DNA from: Athripsodes cinereus
Lineage: Eukaryota > Arthropoda > Insecta > Trichoptera > Leptoceridae
NCBI GenBank assembly: GCA_947579605.1
Contig: OX388314.1
Location: forward strand, 1,178,001 to 1,242,000
Reading direction: 5' to 3'
Length of the DNA stretch: 64,000 nucleotides
Shown: piece by piece, positions 33,675 to 44,923 of the stretch
Layout of the letters: each line of letters opens with the position of its first letter
Numbering within the stretch: position 1 is the stretch's first letter
Program-made: the position numbers and the translations under genes
Notes under the pieces: generated by a model
Seen by the model: the letters and a program-made list of their open reading frames with translations, nothing else
What the model was told of the DNA's origin: nothing
Database searches by the model: none

Positions 33675-34920
33675 TTATTTCTGGCTTTCTTTTTTTTCTG
33701 ATAAAGTACCATCATGGTGCATAGACGAAAGTAATACAACTGCTTTTCTTTTTTTTGGTACGTAAGACACCAAGGTGAGTTTTTTTGTGAATCCAAATAC
33801 CGATGATAACTCTTCTCGGGACCGATTAGCTAAGAAAGTATTTGGAATATACTGTTTGTTTTTTCGTAATGTTCCAATCAAAGTGAGTCCAGAACTTTTC
33901 AAGTTCAATGCCAATTGTTTTGTTGTGAAAAAATTATCACATGTTATATTCCTATTTGTATGATAATATGGTTCACACAATTTTTCAACAATTTTTTCTC
34001 CGAGATTCGTTGCTCGTTCATTGCCCTCTTTACCCAAATATGGAATTCCACCAAGAGGGTAACCATTTTTGGAATCATTAAGCTAAAATATCTTCATCCC
34101 ATATTTTTCTGGTTTTGATGGCATATACTGTTTGAATGGACATTTTCCATCATAACCAACCAACTGTTCGTCTACAGTTATGTTAAAACCTGGCAGAGAA
34201 AATTTTTTAAGATTTTTGTTTATCATCTCCCATATATCTCTAATGCATGCCAATTTATCGGTTGCTCGTCTCTGTGATCGAGAGCTTTTGTCATCGAATC
34301 TCATAAAACGTAGGATCATCAGGAATCTTTTTTTTTGACATAGTGGCACGAAAGATTGGAGGTCCGTACCTCAAACTCCACAAACGATGAACACTGACAT
34401 CCTGAGATTTCAAATGCCCAGCAGTAAGCAATATTCCAATAAAGGCATTCATTTCAATTTTGTCTACAGACTTCCAAGGTGCGTTACATTTCTTCTCTGT
34501 GTATACTCTTTCAGCTTCCATATTAGTAAACTTAGTTATAATAGATATCACTTCTTCTGAAAATATTAGTTGAAATGATTGCACTGGAATTTCAATTGTC
34601 AAACCTGGAGGTAATAATATTTTATTTACTGACCCTCGAATTATGTTGTGAGCCGGTGTCCTTCCAGAGAGTTGAGGAAAAAGATACCAAGTACTTCCGT
34701 CTTTAGTAACAGGATGAGATTCACTATTATTAGAAGTATTAGCACATTCATCATCGTTGGTTTCATCTTCGCTGACATTGTCACTATGATAAGAAGTAAC
34801 ACTCACGTGGTCAGAATCTTCATCGGTTTCTCCATCAGAAATATTAAATTGTGTATCAGAACACTCCATTTCAACAAGCTCACAAATTTCATTATCGTTT
34901 AAGATTTTATTTGACATGAT
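33675..34920 (-). pseudogene. piggyBac transposase, truncated and frameshifted
   Basis: It begins with an acidic N-terminal region (MSNKILNDNEICELVEMEC) and continues into the transposase domain (NAFIGILLTAGHLKSQDV, RFLMILRFMRFDD, NITVDEQLVGYDGKCPF). One frameshift lies in a run of nine A (T on the plus strand, 34328-34336), and one in-frame TAG at 34082-34084 follows GMKIF. Then come LNDSKNGYPLGG with the first catalytic Asp and NITCDNFFTT with the second. The frame ends after HHDGTLSEKK, so the third catalytic Asp and the Cys-rich C-terminus are lost. No terminal repeats were identified. It sits between the two arms of the ligand duplication. Confidence 0.85.
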
Positions 34921-34953
34921 TAAATTGATAAAACACACGTGTGAACTACACAA

Positions 34954-36127
34954 GTATCAAGTAAATATTAATTGTAACCATGTGCCGATGTGGCGCCATG
35001 GGGAATGTGACTGAATTTTGTAATTGATATTTAATTACTTATGACTCTCATTATTTTTTACGATGTTTTATATGAAATCTGAATATAAGTATGTAACTGG
35101 AGGAGTACTAAAAAGAAGAATAAAATATACTTACAATAAAGTGTCGAAATTGAGTTTTTAATTACGCAATGTGCCTATAAGGCGTCAAGGATAAATTAAC
35201 GGTTAAACTGTTTGTGTCCTTTTAGATAATAAATAAATAAATATAGTGTACACAACAGCAATGTTTAATATAGACACATTCATAAAAAGAATAAAATATG
35301 ACACTTTATATAAGTAGGTATAGTAAATACTCGTAATATGTAATTTTGATGATAATTTTAAGTCTTGTAAATTATTATTATTAAGTATTTAAATTTAGTA
35401 AGTAATTTGAATTACAGTGTGACACTAAATATTTAAATAATTTATTAGAATACATAGTTAGGTATTTGTTGTAATTAATTATGTTCCTATGTACTTATAT
35501 TTATTTGATTTCAGTCGGTAATTAGACAATAACATAATTTAAGACATTTAAGAGAAAGTCTCGTGGCCCTTAGATATATCATTGCAGACTTGAATCATGT
35601 TAATCTATTTTTGTATGAATCAATTGGATGTCGTATACTGGATTTTACTTACTAAAAAGTGTAGATGTTAAGGTTGGAATGTTTATACACATACGAAGTT
35701 CACATGTGTCTGTATCGTGTATAACATACCTACCTAGTTAATACCTATTCAAATAGGTTGATTATCAGTGAGTCAAATTAACTGGAACGATTTATCTAGA
35801 GTGGTTCAAAATATGATGTAAATCTATCTTTAAAAGACACAAAATAGTACCCGTCAGTTGGAAGGTATAGCAGTTTAGTGATAATCTCGCCTTCTGTACA
35901 TTGATTTGTATAACTGAAAATTTTATGATACTTTGTATTACAATAGTAAAATAAAATTTAAGTAACAGTAATTAATTGATTTGTTAATAATGTTATTTAA
36001 TTATGGTTTTGTATTTTTTTATATGATAAATAATTATGTACCTCCTTATTATTATATTCTATAAATAAAATTATTTGTTATAAAAACAAAATCTGTACAT
36101 TGTTTTGTATCTCTCTACCCTATACTT
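34954..36127. other. Spacer, AT-rich
   Basis: No gene seen. ATAATCTCGCCTTCTGTACATTG near 35881 is a trace of the GCGATAAA-CTCGCC LINE tail family. Confidence 0.35.
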
Positions 36128-36580
36128 CTACTTGACGTGGTTGGTATCCTGATGATGGAGTTTTGGATTTTGAATCCAGAGATTCTGGTCTCGATCCCAC
36201 TCACTGCCGACCTAGTACACCCTTAAGATACAAGCATATTGCTTCATACTGTTAGAGTAAGTAGCAATATGATTTGGGTTTAAAGCAATTCCAGATTCAT
36301 CTTTCTTCCTTATCGTTCTATGATTATCTCTCTAGAGGTAAGACTTTTCATTAGGTACTTACACCATCACGGCATATCTCACATGTGGGGTAGCCAGCAG
36401 ACTAATTTGTTAAATAAATAAATAATACTCTAACTGCTTGTTATAAACATGTAAGATGGGTGATATTATAACAGACTCATCACTGCTAATGTGAAGATGT
36501 TACATTTCTCATCCATGATTATTATATCCACACAACCTGCCCTTTACAGGATACTCGACAACGAACAGAAGACTAAAAAT
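36128..36580 (+). mobile_element. tRNA-derived SINE with long tail
   Basis: The head GGTTGGTATCCTGATGATGG, the anticodon-stem-like GGATTTTGAATCC and the B-box-like GGTCTCGATCCC resemble a tRNA gene. The body from GTAGCAATATGATTTGGGTT through ACCATCACGGCATATCTCAC matches 28881-29185. The tail is interrupted by a TTAAATAAATAAAT run near 36410. Confidence 0.6.
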
Positions 36581-36589
36581 GTTAATGAA

Positions 36590-36965
36590 TACATAATTTG
36601 ATGGAATATAAGTAGGGATGTAGCTATGTAGCTACGCAATGATTCCACGGAAAATCAAGGGTAGGTACATTGGCTAGTACGCACATCGTAGGTACGTAGG
36701 TACTATATAAACCCACCTTTTAGGTTTATATAGTACCTACGTACCCACCTATTAGGTTTATATAGTACCTACGTACCTATACGATGTGTTAGAAAGCGAC
36801 AATACAATCACCTATTTCTCTGATTGCACGTTTTTCAAGAATGTGCTCACTCTCGTTGCGTAAAAAAATGTTTTTACTACTATATTGTTTTATTGATTAA
36901 ATATTGCCTTTTTTATTTCATTATGGAATTCTACTACCTTAACACCGACACAGTGAATAATTACT
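36590..36965. repeat. Palindrome-rich repeat related to 40040-40650
   Basis: TAGGTTTATATAGTACCTACGTACC occurs in direct and inverted form around 36690-36780. The following block (GACAATACAATCACCTATTT, GCACGTTTTTCAAGAATGTG) recurs at 40055-40125. The end GGAATTCTACTACCTTAAC, ACCGACACAGTGAATAA recurs reversed at 40443-40485 and, diverged, at 54255-54290. Confidence 0.6.
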
Positions 36966-37506
36966 TTATCTAAAGGAATTCAAAAACATTCTCGTAATGA
37001 AAACAAAAAGTAAATATTGAACTTAAAATACTTAAATAAATTAAAATTATATCATTGTGTAACCAATAATAATAACAATAATTTAATATTAAAGAATTAG
37101 GAATAAATAATGGAGTTTTATCAAATCTTAATTAAAATTGACATGAGAAGAATTGAGATTTGTATCACAACGTTTATTAATTAACAGATGACGTTCTAAT
37201 AATAAAATATAATATTTTTACATTGAAATGTATTTTACATTCAGTAATTATGCGCCATTTAGACAATATACTATAACATTTTTTATTTCACTTTGAATGT
37301 TATCAATATATTTGATGATATTGTTGGCTACCACCAAAGTAAAAATAATGAAAAATACAAGATATAAGATGCATTGTACTATACATCAAACATGATAAGA
37401 GAAAATAAACATTCCTTATATTAAATATATTTTTTTTAGAGTTTTTCCACACAATATTATTATCTTATATGTTTGATATCCATGAGTTTTTTTGCTCTAA
37501 TCGAGT
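36966..37506. other. Spacer, AT-rich
   Basis: No coding sequence or repeat identified. Confidence 0.35.
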
Positions 37507-37641
37507 GAAAAACTGTCTTGATTATTATAATATAGTATTATATAATACAATATATTGTATTGATACATAATTCTATCATTTTTATTATATCAGGTACGCA
37601 CATCTACAAAAAAATCGTCGTTTATAAGTAATAAATAATAA

Positions 37642-38136
37642 CTAGATATTGACCATAATTATGCACAGGTATGTCAACAGTTTCTTCGTTTTTCTCATTA
37701 TACGACTTTTAACATTAACACATCCACACTTTTGATGTTCCAAAAATTTCCCCTCAACGTATTGAGTAAACATTTGACCTGCCGCATCTCTCGATTGTGT
37801 CTTGTAAACGCGAGTGACACATTCGGCTTTAGTCTCTATCCATTTCTCGTCATGTTTACAGTGCTTATCTGAAAATCCACATCTCATGAGGGCTGCATAA
37901 TTTGGTGATATCTTGACACTGCTATTTCGGACTACACCCAATTCATTCCATTCGACCAAAGTTATTTGTGGTTCTCTGGATAAATCATTTACCAATTTTT
38001 CGTGTTTGTTGTATTCAAGTACCAATGAGTTTTCTGAAGAACTTTCTCTGCCTTCTTGAAGTGGCTTGCAGATACCAAGAACAATCACCGTCAGGAAAAC
38101 TACTACAGATAAACACACTTTTCTTTTGATAAACAT
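37642..38136 (-). CDS. Secreted PDGF/VEGF-like ligand, copy C
   Basis: 164 residues, one exon, and an inverted near-copy of B. I count about ten base substitutions up to the tail, of which eight change the protein (for example CGSS to CGFS, and CEC to CGC between the last knot cysteines). Signal peptide and basic tail are kept. A net 2-base deletion near 37673 changes the frame, so the B ending LLTQSCA becomes LLTYLCIIMVNI, five residues longer and hydrophobic. The 5' untranslated region and promoter come from copy A, not B. Both reading frame and TATA are intact, so expression is plausible. Function is inferred only from the fold resemblance discussed for B. Confidence 0.63.
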   Translation of the reverse strand: MFIKRKVCLSVVVFLTVIVLGICKPLQEGRESSSENSLVLEYNKHEKLVNDLSREPQITLVEWNELGVVRNSSVKISPNYAALMRCGFSDKHCKHDEKWIETKAECVTRVYKTQSRDAAGQMFTQYVEGKFLEHQKCGCVNVKSRIMRKTKKLLTYLCIIMVNI

Positions 38137-38428
38137 TTTGTTTTTATTATTTAAAAATATATTAAACTTGATTTTAATTTATGAATATAATTAAACTAAT
38201 TCAATGTTGAACTTGGATTAGCGACTTCACTACGTTATTAAGCATGAGTTTGCTACTAGATAAAATATGAACAATACTACCAGTAATCAATTACAGAAAG
38301 AAACAATTCGATATTAATCAAAATATGCAACAAATGTGTAAATTACTATTTTTTGAGTGAGTACATTAATGTGGCAACTCTCTGTACAATAGCAATGTAG
38401 AGACTATGCCATATTCATAGATTGTATT

Positions 38429-38438
38429 CCTTTATATA
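38429..38438 (-). promoter_or_regulatory. TATA box now upstream of ligand copy C
   Basis: TATATAAAGG on the minus strand, 293 bp before the C start codon, in the same AACTATATAAAGGAATACA context as the box of copy A. The deletion that made the C arm brought this promoter to a B-type coding sequence. Confidence 0.6.
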
Positions 38439-39054
38439 GTTAAATAGGTACCTATATAATTTTATTTTCATTATGAAAAATAAAAAAGTGAAACCGTTGT
38501 GAAAATCCCATTAAACCAAATGTATTTTAGTATCTTGTTTGCACAAAACCAAGACAATGTACGGTTCATAAAATAAGAAAATTATTATTGGTTGCTTATC
38601 AATAATGATAATTCATGTAGGTACATACTTAATAATAGCTCATCAAATGTATACTTTTTAGTGTTTGTCTTTTCTCCACACTGGAGGTTAGTTTTATTCT
38701 TTGCCGTCGTTGGTGAGTATATTACATACATGACATGTGCAAAATATATTGTAATCATAATGTAGACCTATAGGTAGGTAATTATAAATTTTTAAATTGT
38801 TTAATTTAAAAAAAATAGAAAATTCATTTATTTATCAATTCAAACGGATGTGAAGCCAATTACAAAAGCACACATTAAACATATTAAAAACATACCACTA
38901 TTATGCAATAAGAACAACAGAAATTTTATAAGCATTAAAATGATATATTTCATGACACAATAAATATACTTAAAAACAGAAGCGACAAATGATAGACTCA
39001 CAAGCACCACCATAACAGTACAAAATCATACTCAAAGCAATCAGTTAGTCAGCA

Positions 39055-39425
39055 TGACACTCTTCAAACATGATTTAAACTGACATGAAGTCGTGTTGTA
39101 TATATCAGCTGCCTGAGAGTATTCATTACCAACTCTTTGAATACGATTCAGCGATGAGTTCTGATTATATGTTGTCAGGGATTCATTTACATAAAATGGT
39201 GCTGCATGTCCAATGGAGCATGAAAGTTTATTTGACTTAAGATATCTGGACAGTTTATCTGACCATGTATAATCTTATACAGAAGCATCAAATCAGACAA
39301 CTTTCTTCTATCAGATAGTCCTAATAAATTTAGAGAGTTTAACAAATAACTATAATCAATATTTTCCCTAGGTAAACCCATTCTGAAGTTAATGTACCGC
39401 AGAAACCTACGCTCAATCTTGTCTA
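39055..39425 (-). mobile_element. Jockey-like LINE C-terminal fragment
   Basis: On the minus strand it reads KIERRFLRYINFRMGLPREN, IDYSYLLNSLNLLGLSDRRK and LMLLYKIIHGQINCPD, the domain after the reverse transcriptase in the same LINE group as 21061-22802. After a stop, SSLNRIQRVGN continues. Truncated at both ends; the following 38815-39055 may be its 3' untranslated region. Confidence 0.7.
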
Positions 39426-39429
39426 GATT

Positions 39430-40039
39430 ATTTACATTTATTTTTATTTTATTTTATTTGAATAAAATATACCACTGCCAGTTTGACAGTTGTGAAACCT
39501 AATTGCTGGACAGTGGACAACATATAACAATCATAAACAAATATGAATCTAAGAATCTAAAATATCAACCATACGAATATAACCCATTAATAAAAAAAAA
39601 ATAACTTACAATATTCTGTAAAAACACTACACAATATTTCAAGCACCATTTAAAAAACTAATAAATAAAGTTAACTCAAAAAACATCAATAAATAATTAA
39701 ACATAAACCTCGAAGCATGGGTTCCACACGGGGGAGTCAAATTCCAAGATACTACGAACCAAAGAAGTATGTAAAATTATAAATTTATATACAAACTTGT
39801 TTGTTATAAACCCCGTTGCCGAATTTTCAAAATGGTATAGGAATTTAAAATATTTTAAAACTCCTCGGTTTTCTCAAAGAATATTTTCTTGTAGTACCTC
39901 TTTCTTCAATGTACCGGGTAAGTATCTGGTACTTTTACTGAATTACCGATACTTTATTAGCAAAATAATATTCGCAAAACATTCAGATATTTATTTGCGA
40001 ATGCGAATACGAATATTCGTTACATCATCAGTACCTCCG
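39430..40039. other. Spacer with a LINE-tail trace
   Basis: TTATTTTTATTTTATTTTAT with ACCACTGCCAGTTTGACAGT near 39440-39490 looks like a reversed LINE end. The region around 39960-40020 is rich in the palindromic GCGAATNCGAATA motif. No gene. Confidence 0.35.
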
Positions 40040-40442
40040 TGCGATGTGTTTGAAAGGGACAATACAATATTACCTAGTTCTCTGATGGCACGTTTTTCAA
40101 GAATGTGCTTACTCTCGTTGTGCATAGGTAGTGTCCTTGGTTAACTCGGACAGAGGGCAACAATTGTTGATGACTCATCGGTTTACTATTTACGCAAAAT
40201 CTCACAACAGAAGTTATAACAGACATCAAAATTTTTACTATTGGAGATTAAATAATATAATTATATTCATATATGTGTATGTATGACTTTGCATATTTTG
40301 ACCTTTTTTATATTTTTTTTTGCATATTTTAGATAAAAGTTTCTACGATGTTTTATATTCAGGCATTGATCTAAAGACGTACCCAGAATATTTCCCAGGT
40401 AGCACAGATAGCTATATAACTACTCACTTTTAGACCTATTTG

Positions 40443-40650
40443 AAACTTATTCACTGTGTCGGTGTTAAGGTAGTAGAATTCCATATCGAAATAAATAAAA
40501 CAAGCGTTTTATTCTACTAAAGATTATATTTTGTGAGAGAGACGTCTTTCGTCTTATGAGGACATTGTCAATCTCAATGATTGACAATGTCCTCATAAGA
40601 CGAAAGACGTCTCTCTCACAAAATATAATCTTTAGTAGAATAAAACACCT
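40443..40650. repeat. Foldback repeat, copy 1 (GACGTCTTTCGTC family)
   Basis: The arms run from AAACAAGCGTTTTATTCTAC to TAGAATAAAACACCTGTTTT, centred near 40574 (GTCAATCTCAATGATTGAC), and contain GAGAGACGTCTTTCGTCTTA. The left side also carries the reversed family tail (CACTGTGTCGGTGTTAAGG). A diverged second copy is at 54128-54290. Confidence 0.8.
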
Positions 40651-42469
40651 GTTTTATTTTTTCTATTTGAAACTCTTTGCGTATTAAGACTCTTTTAAAG
40701 GTACACTGGCATACAGCTGCATAATAGCTGTCAGTGATACTTAAACAGGTTAGGCTGTTTAAGAGCTGCATTAAGGCTGATTAAGAGCGACAAAAATGAC
40801 TCTATTCAGCTTTCAACATTTTCTAATGCCTTAGTCGTAATAAGGACTGTTTGGTGAATAAAATTACGCCAAATACTGTATAAGAAGGTATTTGTGAACT
40901 CCTATTACACTGACTTATTAAGGGGGCAGGTGTGAACTATTATGAAGTGAATAGCTGTATAATGAATGATATGTGGCCCGTATTACAGCTTAAAGCTGCA
41001 TGCAGTTTACATGTGTTATTTTATTCAGTTTTTTGTTGATTAACAGTACACGAGTAAGAGAGAGTGAACTATAAGACAGCCTTTTGCAGAATATAAGAGT
41101 TTTAACTATTCACGTCTCTGTTTTACATGAATCCACCATTTTATTATATAACCTATAAATATTCTGATTTATTTCTCAACTTTTATGATGTTTTGTGTAT
41201 GAATTAAGAATTAATTACATTGGTTTTTACTTCCTAATATCATAATAATAATTTTTGATCTTATAATTCTTTTCAAAGCACTAAAAATTATTTTGTCAAG
41301 TTTACATCACAGCTTATTTATATCACAAAACTAATTAAAAACAGAATATTTTCGAGGCGCAATAAAATTTTCTTAGATAATATATATGTATAATATCAGT
41401 AAAATTACGTTCCCATTAATTTTTCTTTTATTAATATGTAAAACAACCTGTTTCATTATATAATATTTGCATGCCTGTGTTACATTGTAGATAATTATTA
41501 ATATTTCTTAATTTAAAAATAAAAGAAATTGTATTTCTTTTATTTTTTAATTACCTAATAATAAATATGGAATTCCACAATGTTAATCACGAAACATTAA
41601 AAAAAAATGAAATATTTATCTATTGTTTTTTTGTTTTGAGATTTGGATTGTGATGTGCAGCTGTTTTTATATTGTAATCATTCTTTTTTGCCTCTGTTAT
41701 TTTTAATTAATTATAAATAAAACACTTATTTAAAGTACATCCACAGAAACTTTTTATTGGAAGCGAGCCGGCTTTCGAGAGCTTCCGCTCCCATCATCGG
41801 GCTATCGAAAAGTAAAGAAATTACTAGTTGGTAACGAATATCCGTCCACAACAGTACTCTATTTCAATTGTTTGGTACCACTGTCTTATTTTACTAGGTT
41901 AATAAAAATAATACTACCTAATAAAAATAAAAGTACGTGTGATATAATACAAAATTACATATATTTTGAAGCAAAAGCTAAGTTGAGGTGTTCAAAAACT
42001 TCTTCTAGGTATTCAGGCCGGCGAACCCGGGGTCACCGTTACCGGAGTCGTAGCAAAGACGCTCCCCTTTCCAAGGGACATCCCACCCAGACTTAATTGT
42101 ATAAAATGTTGATGTCAATTGTGTTACACGAGAGGTTTTACGAATATCAACTTTCCTTTTACAAGACAATGGAAAAGTAACAAAAAAGAGTGAGGGTTCT
42201 AGTCTTTGTTGGGGACGGGGAAATGTCTGTATATTTCATTATATTTATATTTTCTTTTCTTCAGGAGGTAACTAAATGACGTGTCATTCAACGTCGTACT
42301 CCGCGTCTCCGGTCTCCTCGCTGCGCGTAGCTTCTATTCGTCATCCGTCGCCTGCGTAGCCGTCGTCTGGACTAGACACTAAACAAATACCTGCTCTGGT
42401 GTTCATCATCCTCTAGAGTCTAGAGTCTAGACAATATACATTCCCATTTGCATAAACCGACAACTCGAA
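40651..42469. other. Long stretch without a recognised gene
   Basis: 41698-41825 shows AAAACACTTATTT ... GAGCCGGCTTTCGAGAGCTT, which resembles a decayed one-armed relative of the foldback family. 42270-42430 is less AT-rich, with TCTAGAGTCTAGAGTCTAGAC at 42412. No convincing coding frame. Confidence 0.35.
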
Positions 42470-42885
42470 ATATGTACTCAAATTCCAGATACGGCACGTT
42501 AAAGTTTTATATGGAGGTTCACAGTAGGTATATGGAGGCCTACCGAAAATACAAATATGTACTAATATTCCAGATACGTCACGTTAAAGTTTTATATGGA
42601 GGTTCACAGTAGGTATATGGAGGCCTACCGAAAATACAAATATGTACTAATATTCCAGATACGTCACGTTAAAGTTTTATATGGAGGTTCACAGTAGGTA
42701 TATGGAGGCCTACCGAAAATTCAAATATGTACTAATATTCCAGATACGTCACGTTAAAGTTTTATATGGAGGTTCACAGTAGGTATATGGAGGCCTACCG
42801 AAAATACAAATATGTACTAATATTCCAGATACTTCACGTTAAAGTTTTATATGGAGGTTCACAGTAGGTACCTATATAGAGGCTG
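42470..42885 (+). repeat. Five-unit 85-bp tandem array
   Basis: The anchor ACGTTAAAGTTTTATATGG occurs at 42496, 42581, 42666, 42751 and 42836, exactly 85 bp apart. Units also contain GGTTCACAGTAGGTATATGG, AGGCCTACCGAAAAT and ACAAATATGTACTAATATTC. Divergence between units is very low. The last unit is cut after TATATAGAGGC by a LINE and its remainder, CCGAAAATACAAATGG, resumes at about 43603. Confidence 0.9.
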
Positions 42886-43602
42886 GCACCAACATAACAC
42901 CATCGCGCACAATATCCGTTCTCGGCGTCTTACTGGACGAAGCACTCTCCATGGAAGCCCAAGTATCCAGGACAGTAAGTACAGCCTTTTTCCACATTCG
43001 TCAACTGCATCTCGTATCCAAAAATCTATCTGTAGATGCAGTAAAAAGTCTGATCGCCTCCTTTGTCATCTCTCGTCTGGATTACTGCAACATCATATAC
43101 ACAGGACTGCCCCAGACTCTTCTCAATCGCCTCCAGATGGCTTTTAATGCTGCCGCCAGGACTATCTACAGAGAGAACAAGCGTTGCCACATCACTCCAC
43201 TACTAAAAGATCTACATTGGCTAAGGGTCCCAGAGAGAGTGGAGTTTAAATTGTGTCTCACTGTCCACAAGGCCTTATGCGGCACGGCACCCACATGTCT
43301 AACCGAACTCTGTTCCGTCGACGAAACTCCGAGACGACCGCTGCGCTCGGCCTCTTCTGCTGTCAACAAACTCGTGAAACCCAATATGGCGAACACCTCC
43401 AAATTTGCAGAAAGGAGCTTCAGAGCCGCCGCGCCATCCGTCTGGAACAGACTGCCCACAGATCTGAGGGTGAATCAGTCCACAACCACGTTTAGAACCA
43501 AGTTGAAAACACTACTGTTCGGGAGAAGTCACGGCGCCCTTGAGATGGTCACGGATCATTAAACGGCGCCACATATAAATAGTCCGATTATTATTATTAT
43601 TA
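42886..43602 (+). mobile_element. CR1/L2-like LINE 3' fragment inside the 85-bp array
   Basis: Reads SVLGVLLDEALSMEAQV, then LDYCNIIYTGLPQTLLNRLQ, LLKDLHWLRVPERVEFKLCL, FAERSFRAAAPSVWNRLPTD and TTFRTKLKTLLFGRSHGALE, the thumb and tail of a CR1/L2-like LINE. The reading frame is clean for more than 200 codons from 42951. The 3' end is ACGGATCATTAAACGGCGCC and an ATTATTATTATTATTA tail. Good preservation suggests a young insertion. It uses G and C much more than its surroundings. Confidence 0.88.
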
Positions 43603-43609
43603 CCGAAAA

Positions 43610-44660
43610 TACAAATGGAGATGGGTCGGTCTGAAGCGAAAAGCAAACTTTTTACTCATGTTACTTGAATTATTGATTGATTGATACTGTGTTTCATTTT
43701 AATTTTTACATTTGTTGACTAATTCCCATACTGACTTGTTTCTTATTATTTATTTTTAATAAATGATAAAAAACAAGTAAAAATAATTCCAAAAATAATT
43801 CCAATCTCAGAATGTTTTGTTGTGGATTTCAAAAAAACATTACATTCAACGTGAAATAAGCCAAAAATATAGATTTTGAAAAATTACTAGTAGTTGGCCT
43901 ATCAAACTGGACAGTCGGTATTTATCTTATCGTAATTATAATAGTATAACAGTTACGTGGTAGATGGAAGCAATCACTTCATAGCGATAAATTCGTCACT
44001 GCATAATATCGTCCTAATATTTTAAATTTTTTATTGTTTCGTTCACAATTATATATAAAAATTCAATATTGCACGTGCTGAGCAGTGATTTGGTGTTCTC
44101 ATAGTAATATAACAGTTAACTTTTTGGGTCTCTCTACATCTCAATGATTTTCCCTTTCCTCCCTCCCTTCACTTCCTTCTTTTGTGACACTAATTCATGT
44201 TTTCTTTGTATGAGTGTGTGAGACAGGTAAGTATGTTAGGTTAATGTAGTATATATGACAGTTAATTTTGATTGTTTATTTTTGTTTGACTAATTATTTC
44301 CTATTGTAAGAACAGACAAAGTGTTATTGTTTGTTTTTATGAAAATGTATTATTATCTGTAGTGTGCTATTGATGTTAATAAATAAATAAAATAAATGAA
44401 TAATAGTATTTCAAAATGATTCCAAAAGCTATCACATAAGGTTCATCAGTTACCACAATGATATGGCACATGTTTCATTCTATAGTACATATTATATTAC
44501 ATAAATATGTTATGGCTACTTTCTTACGTATACACCTATGTACCTACTCTATAGGATATCCGCTAGGTGATAATTTATATACATCATTGCATTGGAATGT
44601 CGACGATTTAAGGAAAAAAGTTGTGCAATAAGTACATAATTCCTATACCTATCAGTACGC
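43610..44660. other. Spacer, LINE-end-like in part
   Basis: 44100-44400 ends with TTAATAAATAAATAAAATAAATG and may be a LINE 3' untranslated region. Nothing else seen. The last part is the upstream region of ligand copy D. Confidence 0.35.
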
Positions 44661-44665
44661 TAAAC

Positions 44666-44675
44666 TATATAAAGG
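44666..44675 (+). promoter_or_regulatory. TATA box of ligand copy D
   Basis: TATATAAAGG within AACTATATAAAGGAACAATC, 249 bp before the D start codon. The A and C promoters share the same core and the following AATC. Confidence 0.6.
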
Positions 44676-44923
44676 AACAATCGATGGAAATCCTCACATT
44701 TCATAGTTGACTGTTCAAACAATAGGACAATATTGATTAAAATAATAATAGATACGTGTCTCCTGTGTTTAAATTAAAAATAATTCATTCTTAATTATTT
44801 CACAATAATAATTTTAACGATTTCTATTAAAATAATACTTGTTATATTATATCGAATTGCTGACTTTCTTATAATTCCAACATTTCTAATTGTTCAGTGA
44901 AGTGTTTATTAACGAAATTCAAA

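Larger units (their letters stand above)
37507..38810 (-). repeat. Right arm of the inverted ligand-gene duplication
   Basis: Reverse copy of parts of 29890-32793. Reading the minus strand, DNA equal to 29890-30770 (the A promoter and 5' region) is joined at 38224-38225 directly to DNA equal to 32071-32793 (B 5' untranslated region, gene and 3' flank). The junction reads AACGTAGTGAAGTCGCTAATCC. It also has a single copy of the upstream unit that is doubled in the left arm, and lacks the LINE tail inserted there. Confidence 0.82.

Noticed and set aside
39797..40144. 115-codon plus-strand open frame
   Set aside because: It covers a dispersed repeat shared with 36780-36860 and has no recognisable domain.
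42470..42885. CRISPR-like array
   Set aside because: The 85-bp units are contiguous and near-identical, with no spacer variation, in a eukaryotic context.
43166..43495. Alternative frames over the CR1/L2-like LINE
   Set aside because: Shadows of the well-supported frame starting at 42951.
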